The notes beneath the pieces were generated by a model. It searched no databases. It had not been told where the DNA came from and saw nothing but the letters and a program-made list of their open reading frames with translations. The position numbers and the translations under genes are program-made. Of a stretch of 14,001 bases of DNA, positions 6,894-13,272 are shown piece after piece. How positions within the stretch are numbered: the first letter of the stretch is position 1; each line of letters starts with the position of its first letter. The DNA is from DASSZN01 sp035702805. Its GTDB lineage: Bacteria; Chloroflexota; Chloroflexia; Thermomicrobiales; Thermomicrobiaceae. Where the stretch lies: assembly GCA_035702805.1 (NCBI GenBank), contig DASSZN010000373.1:1-14001 (forward strand), given 5' to 3'.

Positions 6894-6921
6894 CGACCGC
6901 CCGGGACTACCCGGGCGGTCG
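6894..6921 (+). terminator. Hairpin terminator of the dehydrogenase operon
   Basis: A perfect 12-bp stem (6894-6905 with 6910-6921) closes on a four-base ACTA loop, 29 nt after the E2 stop. Only a weak tail (CCCATTTCC) follows, as in many GC-rich genomes. The stability and position make a terminator likely. Confidence 0.7.
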
Positions 6922-6967
6922 CCCATTTCCGGCAAGTCCGCGACGACGGATTATCGCAACTCGGGTC

Positions 6968-6996
6968 TTGATTTCCACCGCCTGTCGCTCTACAGT
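6968..6996 (+). promoter_or_regulatory. Sigma-A type promoter for the HtrA-like lipoprotein
   Basis: TTGATT at 6968-6973 and TACAGT at 6991-6996 are separated by exactly 17 bases, each with four of six consensus matches, in a locally A/T-richer stretch. Transcription would begin near 7003, leaving a leader of about 290 nt before the ATG at 7296. Confidence 0.5.
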
Positions 6997-7002
6997 GTGC
7001 CC

Positions 7003-7295
7003 ATCGTTGGACGAAATGTCAGCCGACGCGTCGGTACGTCGCGACGCCGGCTGACGCGCGGCGACGACGCGTGGGACGGCGCGCCGCCCGAAGACGATCC
7101 GCGACGCGTGCCGCGACGAGGCCGGCGCACCACCAGCGCCGGCGGAGCGGAGCGGGTCGTGGGATTCGGCTGCGCCGTTCGCGGTCTCGCGCGTGTACGC
7201 CGAGACGGCCACCGCCGCGGATCGAGGAGGTTCGGCCGGACGGCACCGGTTCGCCCGGTGAACCTGGGCCGGAGGGTAGGGAAGGCATAACCGAC
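7003..7295 (+). other. Structured 5' leader of the HtrA-like gene
   Basis: No gene is evident here. Two strong hairpins can form. In the first, 7018-7025 pairs with 7048-7055 and, past a two-base bulge, 7028-7033 pairs with 7042-7047, giving 14 pairs in total. In the second, GCCGGCGC 7121-7128 pairs with GCGCCGGC 7136-7143. The same reading frame as the protease is open upstream but translates to Arg/Pro-rich sequence. The lipoprotein signal at 7296 shows where the protein begins. A regulatory function is not demonstrated. Confidence 0.4.
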
Positions 7296-9008
7296 ATGGT
7301 CAAGCGCTTGACGAGCGTCGCCGTGCTCCTGGTCCTGGTCCTGCTTCCGGCGTGCGGTGGCACGGGCACGACCGGCGTCCCGACGCCGACCGGCGCCGCG
7401 AAACCGGCCTCCACCAAGACGGCCACGACCGGCGGGGCCGCCGTGGCCACGCCGCTGCCGACGCTGACGACGCCCCAGATCGTGCAGCAACTGACGCCGT
7501 CGACGGTGATGATTCTCGGCGAGTTCCCGGCCTCCGCGGTCTCGACGTCCAGTCTGGGCGCGGGGACCGGCATCGTCATCGACAGCACCGGCGACATCCT
7601 GACCAACGCCCACGTCGTCGACGGCGCGTCCGCCATCGCCGTGTACACCTCGGGGTCCACCCACTCGCGGCCCGCCCGGCTCATCGGCATCTCGCCCTGC
7701 GACGACCTCGCCATCATCAAGGTGGATGACACCCAGGGGATTCAGTCGGCGAATCTCGGCCATGCCAGCGATCAGCAGGTCGGCGAGAGCGTCGTCGCGC
7801 TCGGGTATCCCGAGAGCTTCAACCTCGGCAACACGATCAGCGTCTCGCGGGGCATCATCTCGAAGCTCAACCAGCAACTGGACCCCTACGAGAACCTGAT
7901 CCAGACCGACGCCTCGATCAATCACGGCAACTCCGGCGGCCCGCTGGTCAACGATCAGGGCCAGGTCATCGGCATCAACACGCTGGGCTACTCCGGCAAC
8001 ATCGCCACCGGCCTCAACTTCGCCATCAGCATCGACCTCGCCCGTCAGGTCGTCCCCAACCTCCTCAACGGGCAGAAGATCTCCTGGCTCGGGATGAACC
8101 TGGTGGAGAACTCGTCGTACGGATCGAACTTCGGCACGCAGGACGGCGTGGGTATGGTGGTCGCGGGCGTGGACACCGGCGGCCCGGCCGACACGGCCGG
8201 CGTCAAGCCGGCGTACCTGATGACGCAGCTGGCCGGCATCCAGGTCAACACGATGGCCGACGTCTGCAATATCCTCCGCTCCCACACGAACGGTGACGTC
8301 CTGTCGGCCACCTTCCTGGACACCAACCAGCAGACTCTGCAGGGGCAGATCACCATCGGCAAGCCGGCAGCCGCCGCCAACGTCAAGGTGGTTCAGGGCG
8401 CCCCGACGCCGACCGCCGCGGCACCAACCCCGGCGCCGACCGCCACCGGCGGCACCGCCAACGTCAAGACCTGGGACTTCTCCAGCGACAACGGCGACTG
8501 GCCGACCGGCGACACCTCCACCACCACGGTCTCCATCAGCGGCGGCACCTACAACGTCAACTTCAAGCAGGCGGGCTACTACGACGTGCGCACCCCGAAG
8601 TCATTCTCACCGACCGGCGACCAGGCCATCGCCGCCGACGTCAACCTCAAGGCCGGGTATGCCGGCGTCGTCGTGCGCTTCTCCGCGACCAGCGACAACA
8701 AGTGGTCGTACTACGACTGCTGGATCGACGGCTCGGGCGAGTACGGCTGCCGCGTCGACGTGCAGGACCAGTTCACCGTGCTGGTGCCGACGACGTCGTC
8801 GTCGGCCATCAAGAACGGGCAGGTGAACCGGCTGGAACTCGACGCGAGCGGGACGTCGCTCGACTTCTATATCAACGGCACCAAGGTGACGTCGTTCAGT
8901 GACAGCCACATCCAGTCCGGCGTGGTCGGTCTGGAGGCAGGGTCCAACAAGGGCCAGACGCCCGGGAGCGTCTCCTTCGGCAACGTCGCCGCGGCGCCGG
9001 CCCAGTAG
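7296..9008 (+). CDS. HtrA/DegP-like serine protease lipoprotein with C-terminal LamG-like domain
   Basis: This is an envelope protease of the trypsin-like HtrA type, expected to cut misfolded or exported proteins outside the membrane. The 570 residues begin with a lipoprotein signal ending 'LLPAC' (lipidated Cys20). A Thr/Ala linker (about 24-58) and the protease domain (60-255) follow, with the triad His106 in 'TNAHVVDG', Asp137 in 'CDDLAII' and Ser213 in 'GNSGGP'. Next comes a PDZ-like domain (about 263-355, poorly conserved carboxylate loop), a Pro/Thr/Ala linker (368-387), and a beta-rich C-terminal domain (390-565). That last domain starts 'TWDFSSDNGDWPTGD' and resembles the LamG-like/DUF1080 sandwich that binds glycans or peptides; Cys475 and Cys485 could form a disulfide. 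The ATG at 7296 is fixed by the signal peptide, with a GGAAGG-like site upstream. The gene stands alone with its own promoter. Protease assignment is sure; the C-terminal domain type is tentative. Confidence 0.9.
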   Translation: MVKRLTSVAVLLVLVLLPACGGTGTTGVPTPTGAAKPASTKTATTGGAAVATPLPTLTTPQIVQQLTPSTVMILGEFPASAVSTSSLGAGTGIVIDSTGDILTNAHVVDGASAIAVYTSGSTHSRPARLIGISPCDDLAIIKVDDTQGIQSANLGHASDQQVGESVVALGYPESFNLGNTISVSRGIISKLNQQLDPYENLIQTDASINHGNSGGPLVNDQGQVIGINTLGYSGNIATGLNFAISIDLARQVVPNLLNGQKISWLGMNLVENSSYGSNFGTQDGVGMVVAGVDTGGPADTAGVKPAYLMTQLAGIQVNTMADVCNILRSHTNGDVLSATFLDTNQQTLQGQITIGKPAAAANVKVVQGAPTPTAAAPTPAPTATGGTANVKTWDFSSDNGDWPTGDTSTTTVSISGGTYNVNFKQAGYYDVRTPKSFSPTGDQAIAADVNLKAGYAGVVVRFSATSDNKWSYYDCWIDGSGEYGCRVDVQDQFTVLVPTTSSSAIKNGQVNRLELDASGTSLDFYINGTKVTSFSDSHIQSGVVGLEAGSNKGQTPGSVSFGNVAAAPAQ

Positions 9009-9041
9009 CCCGCGTCCCGCGGGAGGCCCCCGCGCAATTGA

Positions 9042-9069
9042 ACGGGCCGCGGCGATCGCCGCGGCCCGT
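9042..9069. terminator. 28-nt perfect palindrome, bidirectional terminator
   Basis: The sequence from 9042 to 9069 is exactly self-complementary (12-bp stem, GATC loop). It lies between the protease stop at 9008 and the end of the convergent sigma-factor gene at 9118. Its place between convergent genes fits a shared terminator; there is no long T-tract on either side. Confidence 0.75.
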
Positions 9070-9117
9070 CACCTTCCCTGTCGCTGCCGACGGTCGTCGG
9101 GGGTACCGCTGGCCGCC

Positions 9118-9804
9118 TCAGCGGTCGCGCACCGCCCGTCCGACCGCACCCCGTACCCGGTCGATCAACCCGCACGGCGGCCGCTCGCCGGCAGACGATC
9201 CCTCCAGCATGCCGCGCAGCTCGGCCAGCGCCCGGTGCTGGATGACACAGACGTTGTTCTCGCGCTTGCCGAGCGCCGCCGCCACCTCCCGCACCGAGAA
9301 ACCGTCGATGAACCGGAGCACGATCACCTGCTGCCGCTCGGGTTTCAGCCGCAACAGCGCGCGGCGAACCTCGTCGGCCTCCAGGCTTCGCGCCACCAGA
9401 TGCTCCGGCTCGTGTCCGGCCGCCTGCGGGACCTCGAGCTCCGGCACCGACACCTCGCGCCGCCGACGGTGGTGGCTAATCGCCAGCCGATCGCTGATCG
9501 TCAGGAGCCAGGCGACGAACGGCGCGCCGCCGTCGCGGTAGCGCCCGATCGCCTGCCAGGCCTGCAGGAAGGTCTGCTGCGCCAGATCCTCCGCGTCGGG
9601 GCGGCTCGCCGTGCGGTAGTAGCAGTGCCGGTAGACGCGGTCCAGATGTCGGTCGTAGAGGAGCGCGAAGGCCTCGGCGTCACCCTGCCTCGCCGCCTCG
9701 ACCAGCCGTCGCTCGTCGCTCGCGAACGTCCGTGGTTCGACCTCTGGAGCCTCGATGGGTCCAGCCGTTGACATCCCGGCGAGCGACCGCACGCTAGCGC
9801 CCAT
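9118..9804 (-). CDS. ECF-type RNA polymerase sigma factor
   Basis: This is a sigma-70 family factor with only regions 2 and 4, of the extracytoplasmic-function type, which redirects RNA polymerase to a small regulon. With the ATG at 9804 it has 228 residues. Region 2 spans about 46-114, with 'DAEDLAQQTFLQAW' (70-83) and 'FVAWLLTISDRLAISHHRRR' (96-115). Region 4 spans about 144-200, with 'LRLKPERQQVIVLRFIDGFS' (151-170) and the helix-turn-helix around 'VREVAAALG'. The start at 9804 overlaps the stop of the upstream membrane-protein gene by 11 bases, suggesting translational coupling. A second ATG at 9774 (218 residues) is equally possible, since neither has a strong ribosome binding site. The overlapping membrane protein is the natural candidate for its regulator. 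The sigma call is firm; its target genes and signal are unknown. Confidence 0.92.
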   Translation of the reverse strand: MGASVRSLAGMSTAGPIEAPEVEPRTFASDERRLVEAARQGDAEAFALLYDRHLDRVYRHCYYRTASRPDAEDLAQQTFLQAWQAIGRYRDGGAPFVAWLLTISDRLAISHHRRRREVSVPELEVPQAAGHEPEHLVARSLEADEVRRALLRLKPERQQVIVLRFIDGFSVREVAAALGKRENNVCVIQHRALAELRGMLEGSSAGERPPCGLIDRVRGAVGRAVRDR

Positions 9805-10717
9805 GCCCGTGGTTGCCCTGTCCGCCATTCCCCTGGCCATGACCACCCTGACCGTTGCTCCCCTGCCCGCCGCCGTTATTCCCGCTGTTCCCGGACGTCG
9901 TCGCCGTACCGGTGGCCGTGGCCGTACCGGTAGCCGTGGCGGTCGCGGTCGCGGTGGCATGGCTCGAACTGACCGACTGGCCGTGGTTGTCCCGCGCGAC
10001 CGTGCTCACCTGCTGCCCGTGGTTCTCGCCGGGCGGCGGCGTTTCCTGAGCCACGACCCGTACCGCTGAGCCGTGATTGGTCGCCGTGCCGGTGGCGGTC
10101 GCCGCGCTCGTTGCGGTCGCCGTGCTGCCCGAGGTCGCGGTACCGCTGGTGGTCGCCGTGCCCGTGCTCGTGGCGCCGGGCGTGGCGGTCGCCGTGCCGG
10201 GACCGTCGTAGCCGTGGCCGTGGTTCTCCTTCGCGACCTGGCGCACCATCTCACCGTGGTTCTCGCCCGGCACCGGAGTGGCGTGCGCCGCCGCGCTGAC
10301 CGCGTCACCGTGCCAATCCGGGTCTGGGGTGGCCACTGCCACGCCCGGCGTGCCCACCGGCGTGCCGAGGAACGTCGAGTCGTCGGGTTCGCCCGTCGCG
10401 GGCCGGGTGGCGACGGCGTGGCGGATGCTGTTGGCGAACGACGCGATCGGCCCGGCCGCCGGCCCGTGGCCGGCGAGGGCGGGCATCGCGACCAGCCCGA
10501 ACAGGAGCAGCGCTGCCCCGGACGCCGCCAGGCGCCGGGAGAGCCGCGCGGTGGAGCCAGCCACGGCGCCCCCGGTCCCCGCTCCGAGCAGCGCGCGCCG
10601 CCCACGCGCCCGGAAGCCCGGCGACGGCGTCGCCGCCGGCTCCGCGTCCAGCCCGGCGGCCGATCGCTCGAGGGCCGCCCGTGTCTCCTCGAATTCGTCG
10701 TTCGCTGACGTCGTCAT
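9794..10717 (-). CDS. Single-pass membrane protein with His-rich NHG repeats, paired with the sigma factor
   Basis: I do not recognise a characterised family. The 307 residues comprise a polar, probably cytoplasmic N-terminus (1-62, starting 'MTTSANDEFEETRAALE'), one membrane segment (about 63-82), and a long outside part of unusual composition. The outside part holds two copies of a 33-residue unit (135-167 and 214-246). They align without gaps, with 19 identities, and each contains three [N/W]HG motifs with NHGxxVxxVA spacing. The copies are separated by a Thr/Ala-rich stretch (175-213) and followed by another Thr/Ala run (254-274) and a Gly/Asn/Gln/His tail. The ATG at 10717 has GAGAGG (complement of 10725-10730) seven bases upstream. 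It is first in a two-gene unit with the ECF sigma gene, which overlaps its stop. One-pass topology next to an ECF sigma suggests an anti-sigma or sensor role. However, no zinc-finger anti-sigma motif (HxxxCxxC) is present, so this is an inference. Confidence 0.8.
   Translation of the reverse strand: MTTSANDEFEETRAALERSAAGLDAEPAATPSPGFRARGRRALLGAGTGGAVAGSTARLSRRLAASGAALLLFGLVAMPALAGHGPAAGPIASFANSIRHAVATRPATGEPDDSTFLGTPVGTPGVAVATPDPDWHGDAVSAAAHATPVPGENHGEMVRQVAKENHGHGYDGPGTATATPGATSTGTATTSGTATSGSTATATSAATATGTATNHGSAVRVVAQETPPPGENHGQQVSTVARDNHGQSVSSSHATATATATATGTATATGTATTSGNSGNNGGGQGSNGQGGHGQGNGGQGNHGHGR
9896..9958 (-). repeat. Low-complexity Thr/Ala coding repeat
   Basis: This encodes residues 254-274 of the membrane protein, an alternating Ala-Thr run with occasional Gly. 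At DNA level it is a degenerate six-base repeat (GCCACC/GCGACC-like units). A similar but less regular run encodes residues 175-213 (10079-10195). Both act as likely flexible, possibly O-glycosylated spacers and are prone to length change. Confidence 0.7.
9980..10078 (-). repeat. Second copy of the 33-residue NHG repeat unit
   Basis: This encodes residues 214-246 of the membrane protein, running from 'NHGSAVRVVA' to 'ARDNHG'. It matches the unit at 10217-10315 without gaps at 19 of 33 residues. The conserved core is HGxAV, then TPxPGENHG, then VxxVA, then NHG. It reads straight on into one further NHG element ('NHGQSVS'). Confidence 0.8.
10217..10315 (-). repeat. First copy of the 33-residue NHG repeat unit
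   Basis: This encodes residues 135-167, from 'WHGDAVSAAA' to 'AKENHG', followed by 'HGYD'. It matches the copy at 9980-10078. The first His motif is WHG instead of NHG. Confidence 0.8.
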
Positions 10718-10753
10718 CTCGCTGCCTCTCCGCGTGCCGAACCGTACACCTGG

Positions 10754-10781
10754 ATAACGCGGGGGCCGCCGGAACCTTACA
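10754..10781 (-). promoter_or_regulatory. Candidate ECF-type promoter for the membrane protein/sigma pair
   Basis: On the minus strand TGTAAG (complement of 10776-10781) and CGTTAT (complement of 10754-10759) are 16 bases apart. This resembles ECF promoters with an 'AA' -35 motif and a CGT-type -10. It lies 36 nt upstream of the start at 10717, so autoregulation by the encoded sigma factor is possible. The match is modest. Confidence 0.3.
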
Positions 10782-10837
10782 GGCTGATCCGACCGCCGAG
10801 ACCACCAATCCGTACTACATGGGTCCCGGTACTGACC

Positions 10838-10866
10838 TTGTTGGACCGCCCCGGCTGGGATAGCCT
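10838..10866 (+). promoter_or_regulatory. Weak candidate promoter for the amidohydrolase
   Basis: TTGTTG at 10838-10843 and TAGCCT at 10861-10866 have 17-base spacing but only three of six matches each. A 7-bp hairpin (10873-10879 with 10886-10892) follows in the presumed leader. Position fits, strength is doubtful. Confidence 0.25.
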
Positions 10867-10932
10867 GGACTCCGGCCCGCGGGCTCGGGCCGTTCGACAG
10901 GGTCGGCTACTGGAAGTGGAGAGGACGGGTCC

Positions 10933-12168
10933 ATGTCCATGACCGAGACCATGGACGGGGAGGCGCGCGCCGAGCGCTTCGACACGATCGTCGCCGGGGG
11001 CGAGGTGATTGACCCCGGTGCCGGGATCGTCGGGGCTCACGACGTCGGGATTCGGGACGGCCGCGTCGTCGCCGTCGGCCCCGGGCTGCCGCGCGACCGC
11101 GCCGCGCGGGTCATCGACGCCGCCGGCCAGATCGTGACCCCCGGGCTGGTCGACCTGCACACGCACATCTACTGGGGCGCCACCTTCTGGGGTATCGAGG
11201 CCGACCCGGTCGCCGCGCGCACCGGCGTCACCACCTGGCTCGACGTCGGCAGTGCCGGCGCGTACAACTGGCCCGGCTTCCGTCGCTATGTGGCGGAGTC
11301 CAGCCGCGCCCGCGTCTTCGCCCTGCTCAACCTCTCCTCGATCGGCCTGGTGGCGCGCACCTATGAGCTGGCCAACCTCGACTACTGCGACGTGGACCTC
11401 GCCGCCCAGATCGTCGAGCTCAACCGCGACGTCATCCTCGGCATCAAGGCCCGCATCGACGCGCAGACTACCCGTGGCGTCGGCATCCGGCCGCTCGAGC
11501 TGGCGCGCGAGCTTGCCGACCGCGTCGGCCTGCCGCTGATGGTCCACATCGGCAGTGGCCCCCCGACCATCGACGAGGTCGTCGCCCTGCTGCGACCGGG
11601 CGACATCCTGACCCACTGCTTCACCGGCGGGAACCACCGCATCGTCGGCGCGGACGGGCACCCGCGCGCCGACATCCGGCGCCTGCACCAGGCAGGCCTC
11701 ATCCTCGACGTCGGCCACGGCACCGGCTCGTTCAGCTACGAGGTCGCCGAGGCGATGCTCGCCGAGGGCATCCCGCCCGACGTGATCAGCAGCGACATCC
11801 ACCAGCTCAGCGCGCAGGGGCCGATGTACGACCTGCCCACCACGCTCTCGAAGTTCCTCAACCTGGGGATGTCCCTGCCCGACGTCATCGAGCGCGCGAC
11901 CGCGCGGCCGGCCGCGGCCATGCATCGCCCCGACCTCGGCACGTTGCGCCCCGGCAGTGCCGCCGACCTGGCACTCTTCCGGGTCGAGGAGGGGGAGTAC
12001 ACCTTCCGGGACGCGCAGATGGACAGCCGGTCCGCGACGCGCCAGCTCGTCAACACCGTGACGCTGGTCGACGGCGCGGAACTGCCCCGGCTGCCGGAGC
12101 GTCCGCGCCACGTCTGGGCGCTGCTGCCCGAACACCAGCGCGCCGTCGCGGCCGAGGAGCGGCCGTAG
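10933..12168 (+). CDS. Metal-dependent amidohydrolase/deacetylase (cog3964 type)
   Basis: This is a binuclear-metal amidohydrolase of the dihydroorotase-like branch. Characterised cog3964 proteins hydrolyse acetyl-(R)-mandelate and related acetylated substrates; the true substrate here is unknown. The full ligand set can be seen in 411 residues: His76 and His78 in 'DLHTHIYWG', the presumably carboxylated bridging Lys172 in 'LGIKARI', His205 in 'MVHIG', His228 in 'THCFTGG', and Asp288 in 'SSDIHQ'. The N- and C-terminal beta-sandwich segments are present ('DTIVAGGEVIDPGAG' near 17-31 and 'GTLRPGSAADLALFRVEEG' near 336-354). The ATG at 10933 has GGAGAGG at 10918-10924; ATGs at 10939 and 10951 are possible but less well spaced. 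No signal peptide is seen, so it is cytoplasmic. It is divergent from the sigma pair, stands alone, and ends at a shared terminator. Fold and family are firm; reaction is inferred. Confidence 0.9.
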   Translation: MSMTETMDGEARAERFDTIVAGGEVIDPGAGIVGAHDVGIRDGRVVAVGPGLPRDRAARVIDAAGQIVTPGLVDLHTHIYWGATFWGIEADPVAARTGVTTWLDVGSAGAYNWPGFRRYVAESSRARVFALLNLSSIGLVARTYELANLDYCDVDLAAQIVELNRDVILGIKARIDAQTTRGVGIRPLELARELADRVGLPLMVHIGSGPPTIDEVVALLRPGDILTHCFTGGNHRIVGADGHPRADIRRLHQAGLILDVGHGTGSFSYEVAEAMLAEGIPPDVISSDIHQLSAQGPMYDLPTTLSKFLNLGMSLPDVIERATARPAAAMHRPDLGTLRPGSAADLALFRVEEGEYTFRDAQMDSRSATRQLVNTVTLVDGAELPRLPERPRHVWALLPEHQRAVAAEERP

Positions 12169-12215
12169 CCAGCGCCCGTCCCTCATCCGGTGTCATCGTG
12201 GCCGGTCAAGACGTG

Positions 12216-12247
12216 AACCCCGGCGGAGGATGCTCTCCGCCGGGGTT
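12216..12247. terminator. 13-bp bidirectional hairpin terminator
   Basis: AACCCCGGCGGAG (12216-12228) pairs perfectly with CTCCGCCGGGGTT (12235-12247) around a six-base loop. It lies 48 nt after the amidohydrolase stop and beyond the end of the convergent receiver gene, with A/T bases flanking the stem on both sides. It can serve both genes. Confidence 0.8.
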
Positions 12248-12277
12248 GAGTGATGCGATACCGGCCCGCGAGAGCTT

Positions 12278-12306
12278 GACGGCAGGCCGTCCCGGTCGCG
12301 GACCGG
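12278..12306 (-). terminator. Paired small hairpins below the receiver gene
   Basis: GACGG 12278-12282 pairs with CCGTC 12287-12291, and CCGGTC 12292-12297 pairs with GACCGG 12301-12306. They lie directly downstream of the receiver gene on its strand, before the larger shared hairpin, and may add to termination. Stems are short, so the call is weak. Confidence 0.3.
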
Positions 12307-12332
12307 ACGTCACGAGCGCGATGGGCAGGCCC

Positions 12333-12749
12333 CTACCGGCGGGGTTCGTCGCCGACCGGCGCCAGCACGGACGCCACCGTCGCGAGCAGGTCGTCCAGGT
12401 CGAACGGCTCGGGGAGCACGGCGGCGCAGCCCGCGTCGAGGTAGTAGGCACGCCGCTCGGGTACATGAGCAGAGGCGCTCAGCGCCACGATTGGTACGGA
12501 CCGCGTCGCGGGCTCATCACGGAGGTGGTGCAGCAGGGAGATCCCGCGGTGCGGGGTCTCCCGCCAGACGTCGAGCAGGATCACGTCGGGGAGCGTGGTC
12601 CGGAGGGCGGCGAGCACGTCGGGGTCGGCGGGCAGCAGCCAGGGCCGGAAGCCCGCGTCGACCAGCACCGCCCCCACCAGCTCGCGCAAGCCAGGATCGT
12701 CGGCCAGCACCGCAACCATCGCGGTCGACGGCGCTCCTGAGTATCCCAT
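12333..12749 (-). CDS. Stand-alone response-regulator receiver domain, atypical
   Basis: This is a single-domain receiver protein (138 residues) of the CheY-like fold, normally phosphorylated by a histidine kinase. Visible features are the acidic pair Asp17/Asp18 ('ADDPGL'), the phospho-acceptor Asp60 in 'VILLDVW', and Ser91 of 'VALSAS' in the switch Thr/Ser position. The place of the invariant Lys in the 'KPF' motif reads 'LPEPFD', with Glu114 instead of Lys. Loss of that Lys usually impairs phosphorylation-driven activation, so this may be a pseudo-receiver or work differently. There is no output domain. The ATG at 12749 has AGAGG (12756-12760 complement) six bases upstream, and an A/T-rich stretch at about 12760-12790 probably holds its promoter. 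No kinase is nearby. It converges on the amidohydrolase. The fold call is firm, the partner unknown. Confidence 0.88.
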   Translation of the reverse strand: MGYSGAPSTAMVAVLADDPGLRELVGAVLVDAGFRPWLLPADPDVLAALRTTLPDVILLDVWRETPHRGISLLHHLRDEPATRSVPIVALSASAHVPERRAYYLDAGCAAVLPEPFDLDDLLATVASVLAPVGDEPRR

Positions 12750-13272
12750 GATTCGCCTCTAGTTGAGAACTTGTTACATACAACGTGAAGCTAACGGCAG
12801 CCTCTTCCAGTCTACGCCCACACCTTGCCCACCGTCAACGCGACGAGACCCGCCGGACTGGTCCCGCTCGATCGCCTCTGACCGGGAACGCCCGCGCGGG
12901 AGGAATGGACGGTCGAGTTGCGCAGCCGTTCGCGCTCGCCCCGCGAGCGCACGATGCGATCGGCCGCAGGGCGGAGCCGCCGGCTCCGCTCGGCGGCGGG
13001 TCGCCCGGCCGCATCCCAGCCACGTCGAGCACCCTGGCGGGTGCCCTCAGCGGGGCGCGCCGTCCGCTCTGTCGGCGGCGATCCGCCCGCGCTCTCCGCC
13101 GCGATGAGCAGTCGTTCGTCGATCTGCCGATCGGGAGGCGGCCGGTCCGTCGACGCGGGGATCCCGACCCGGACGCATGTCGCAGACAGGGCATCGATGA
13201 AGGCGCCCGCCGTCCCGGGGCGGGCGCCGCTAGTTCTCTCAGGAGATCAGTGGCCAGGGCAGGCCGATCCGC
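12750..13272. other. Gene-free interval of about 520 nt
   Basis: Open frames on both strands here translate to Arg/Ser/Pro-rich sequence with no domain pattern, no ribosome binding site and no homology that I can recognise, so I regard the interval as non-coding. The left end (about 12760-12790) is A/T-rich and fits a promoter for the receiver gene; the right end holds the hairpin after the VWA-type gene. A small structured RNA cannot be excluded by eye. Confidence 0.5.
13202..13228 (-). terminator. Hairpin terminator of the VWA-type gene
   Basis: GGCGCCCGCC (13202-13211) pairs perfectly with GGCGGGCGCC (13219-13228) around a seven-base loop. It lies 44 nt beyond the stop of the minus-strand VWA-type gene. 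On that strand it is followed by TTCATCG, a weak T-tail. Confidence 0.6.

Noticed and set aside
7071..7295. N-terminal extension of the protease by 75 residues
   Set aside because: The lipoprotein signal peptide begins at the ATG at 7296; the extension is Arg/Pro-rich and would bury the signal.
6990..8285. 431-codon minus-strand frame opposite the HtrA-like gene
   Set aside because: Overlaps the protease with clear catalytic motifs on the plus strand; no domain pattern on this strand.
9896..10195. Repeated Thr/Ala-coding DNA considered as a CRISPR or tandem-repeat array
   Set aside because: There are no constant repeats with unique spacers; it is degenerate codon repetition inside an open reading frame.
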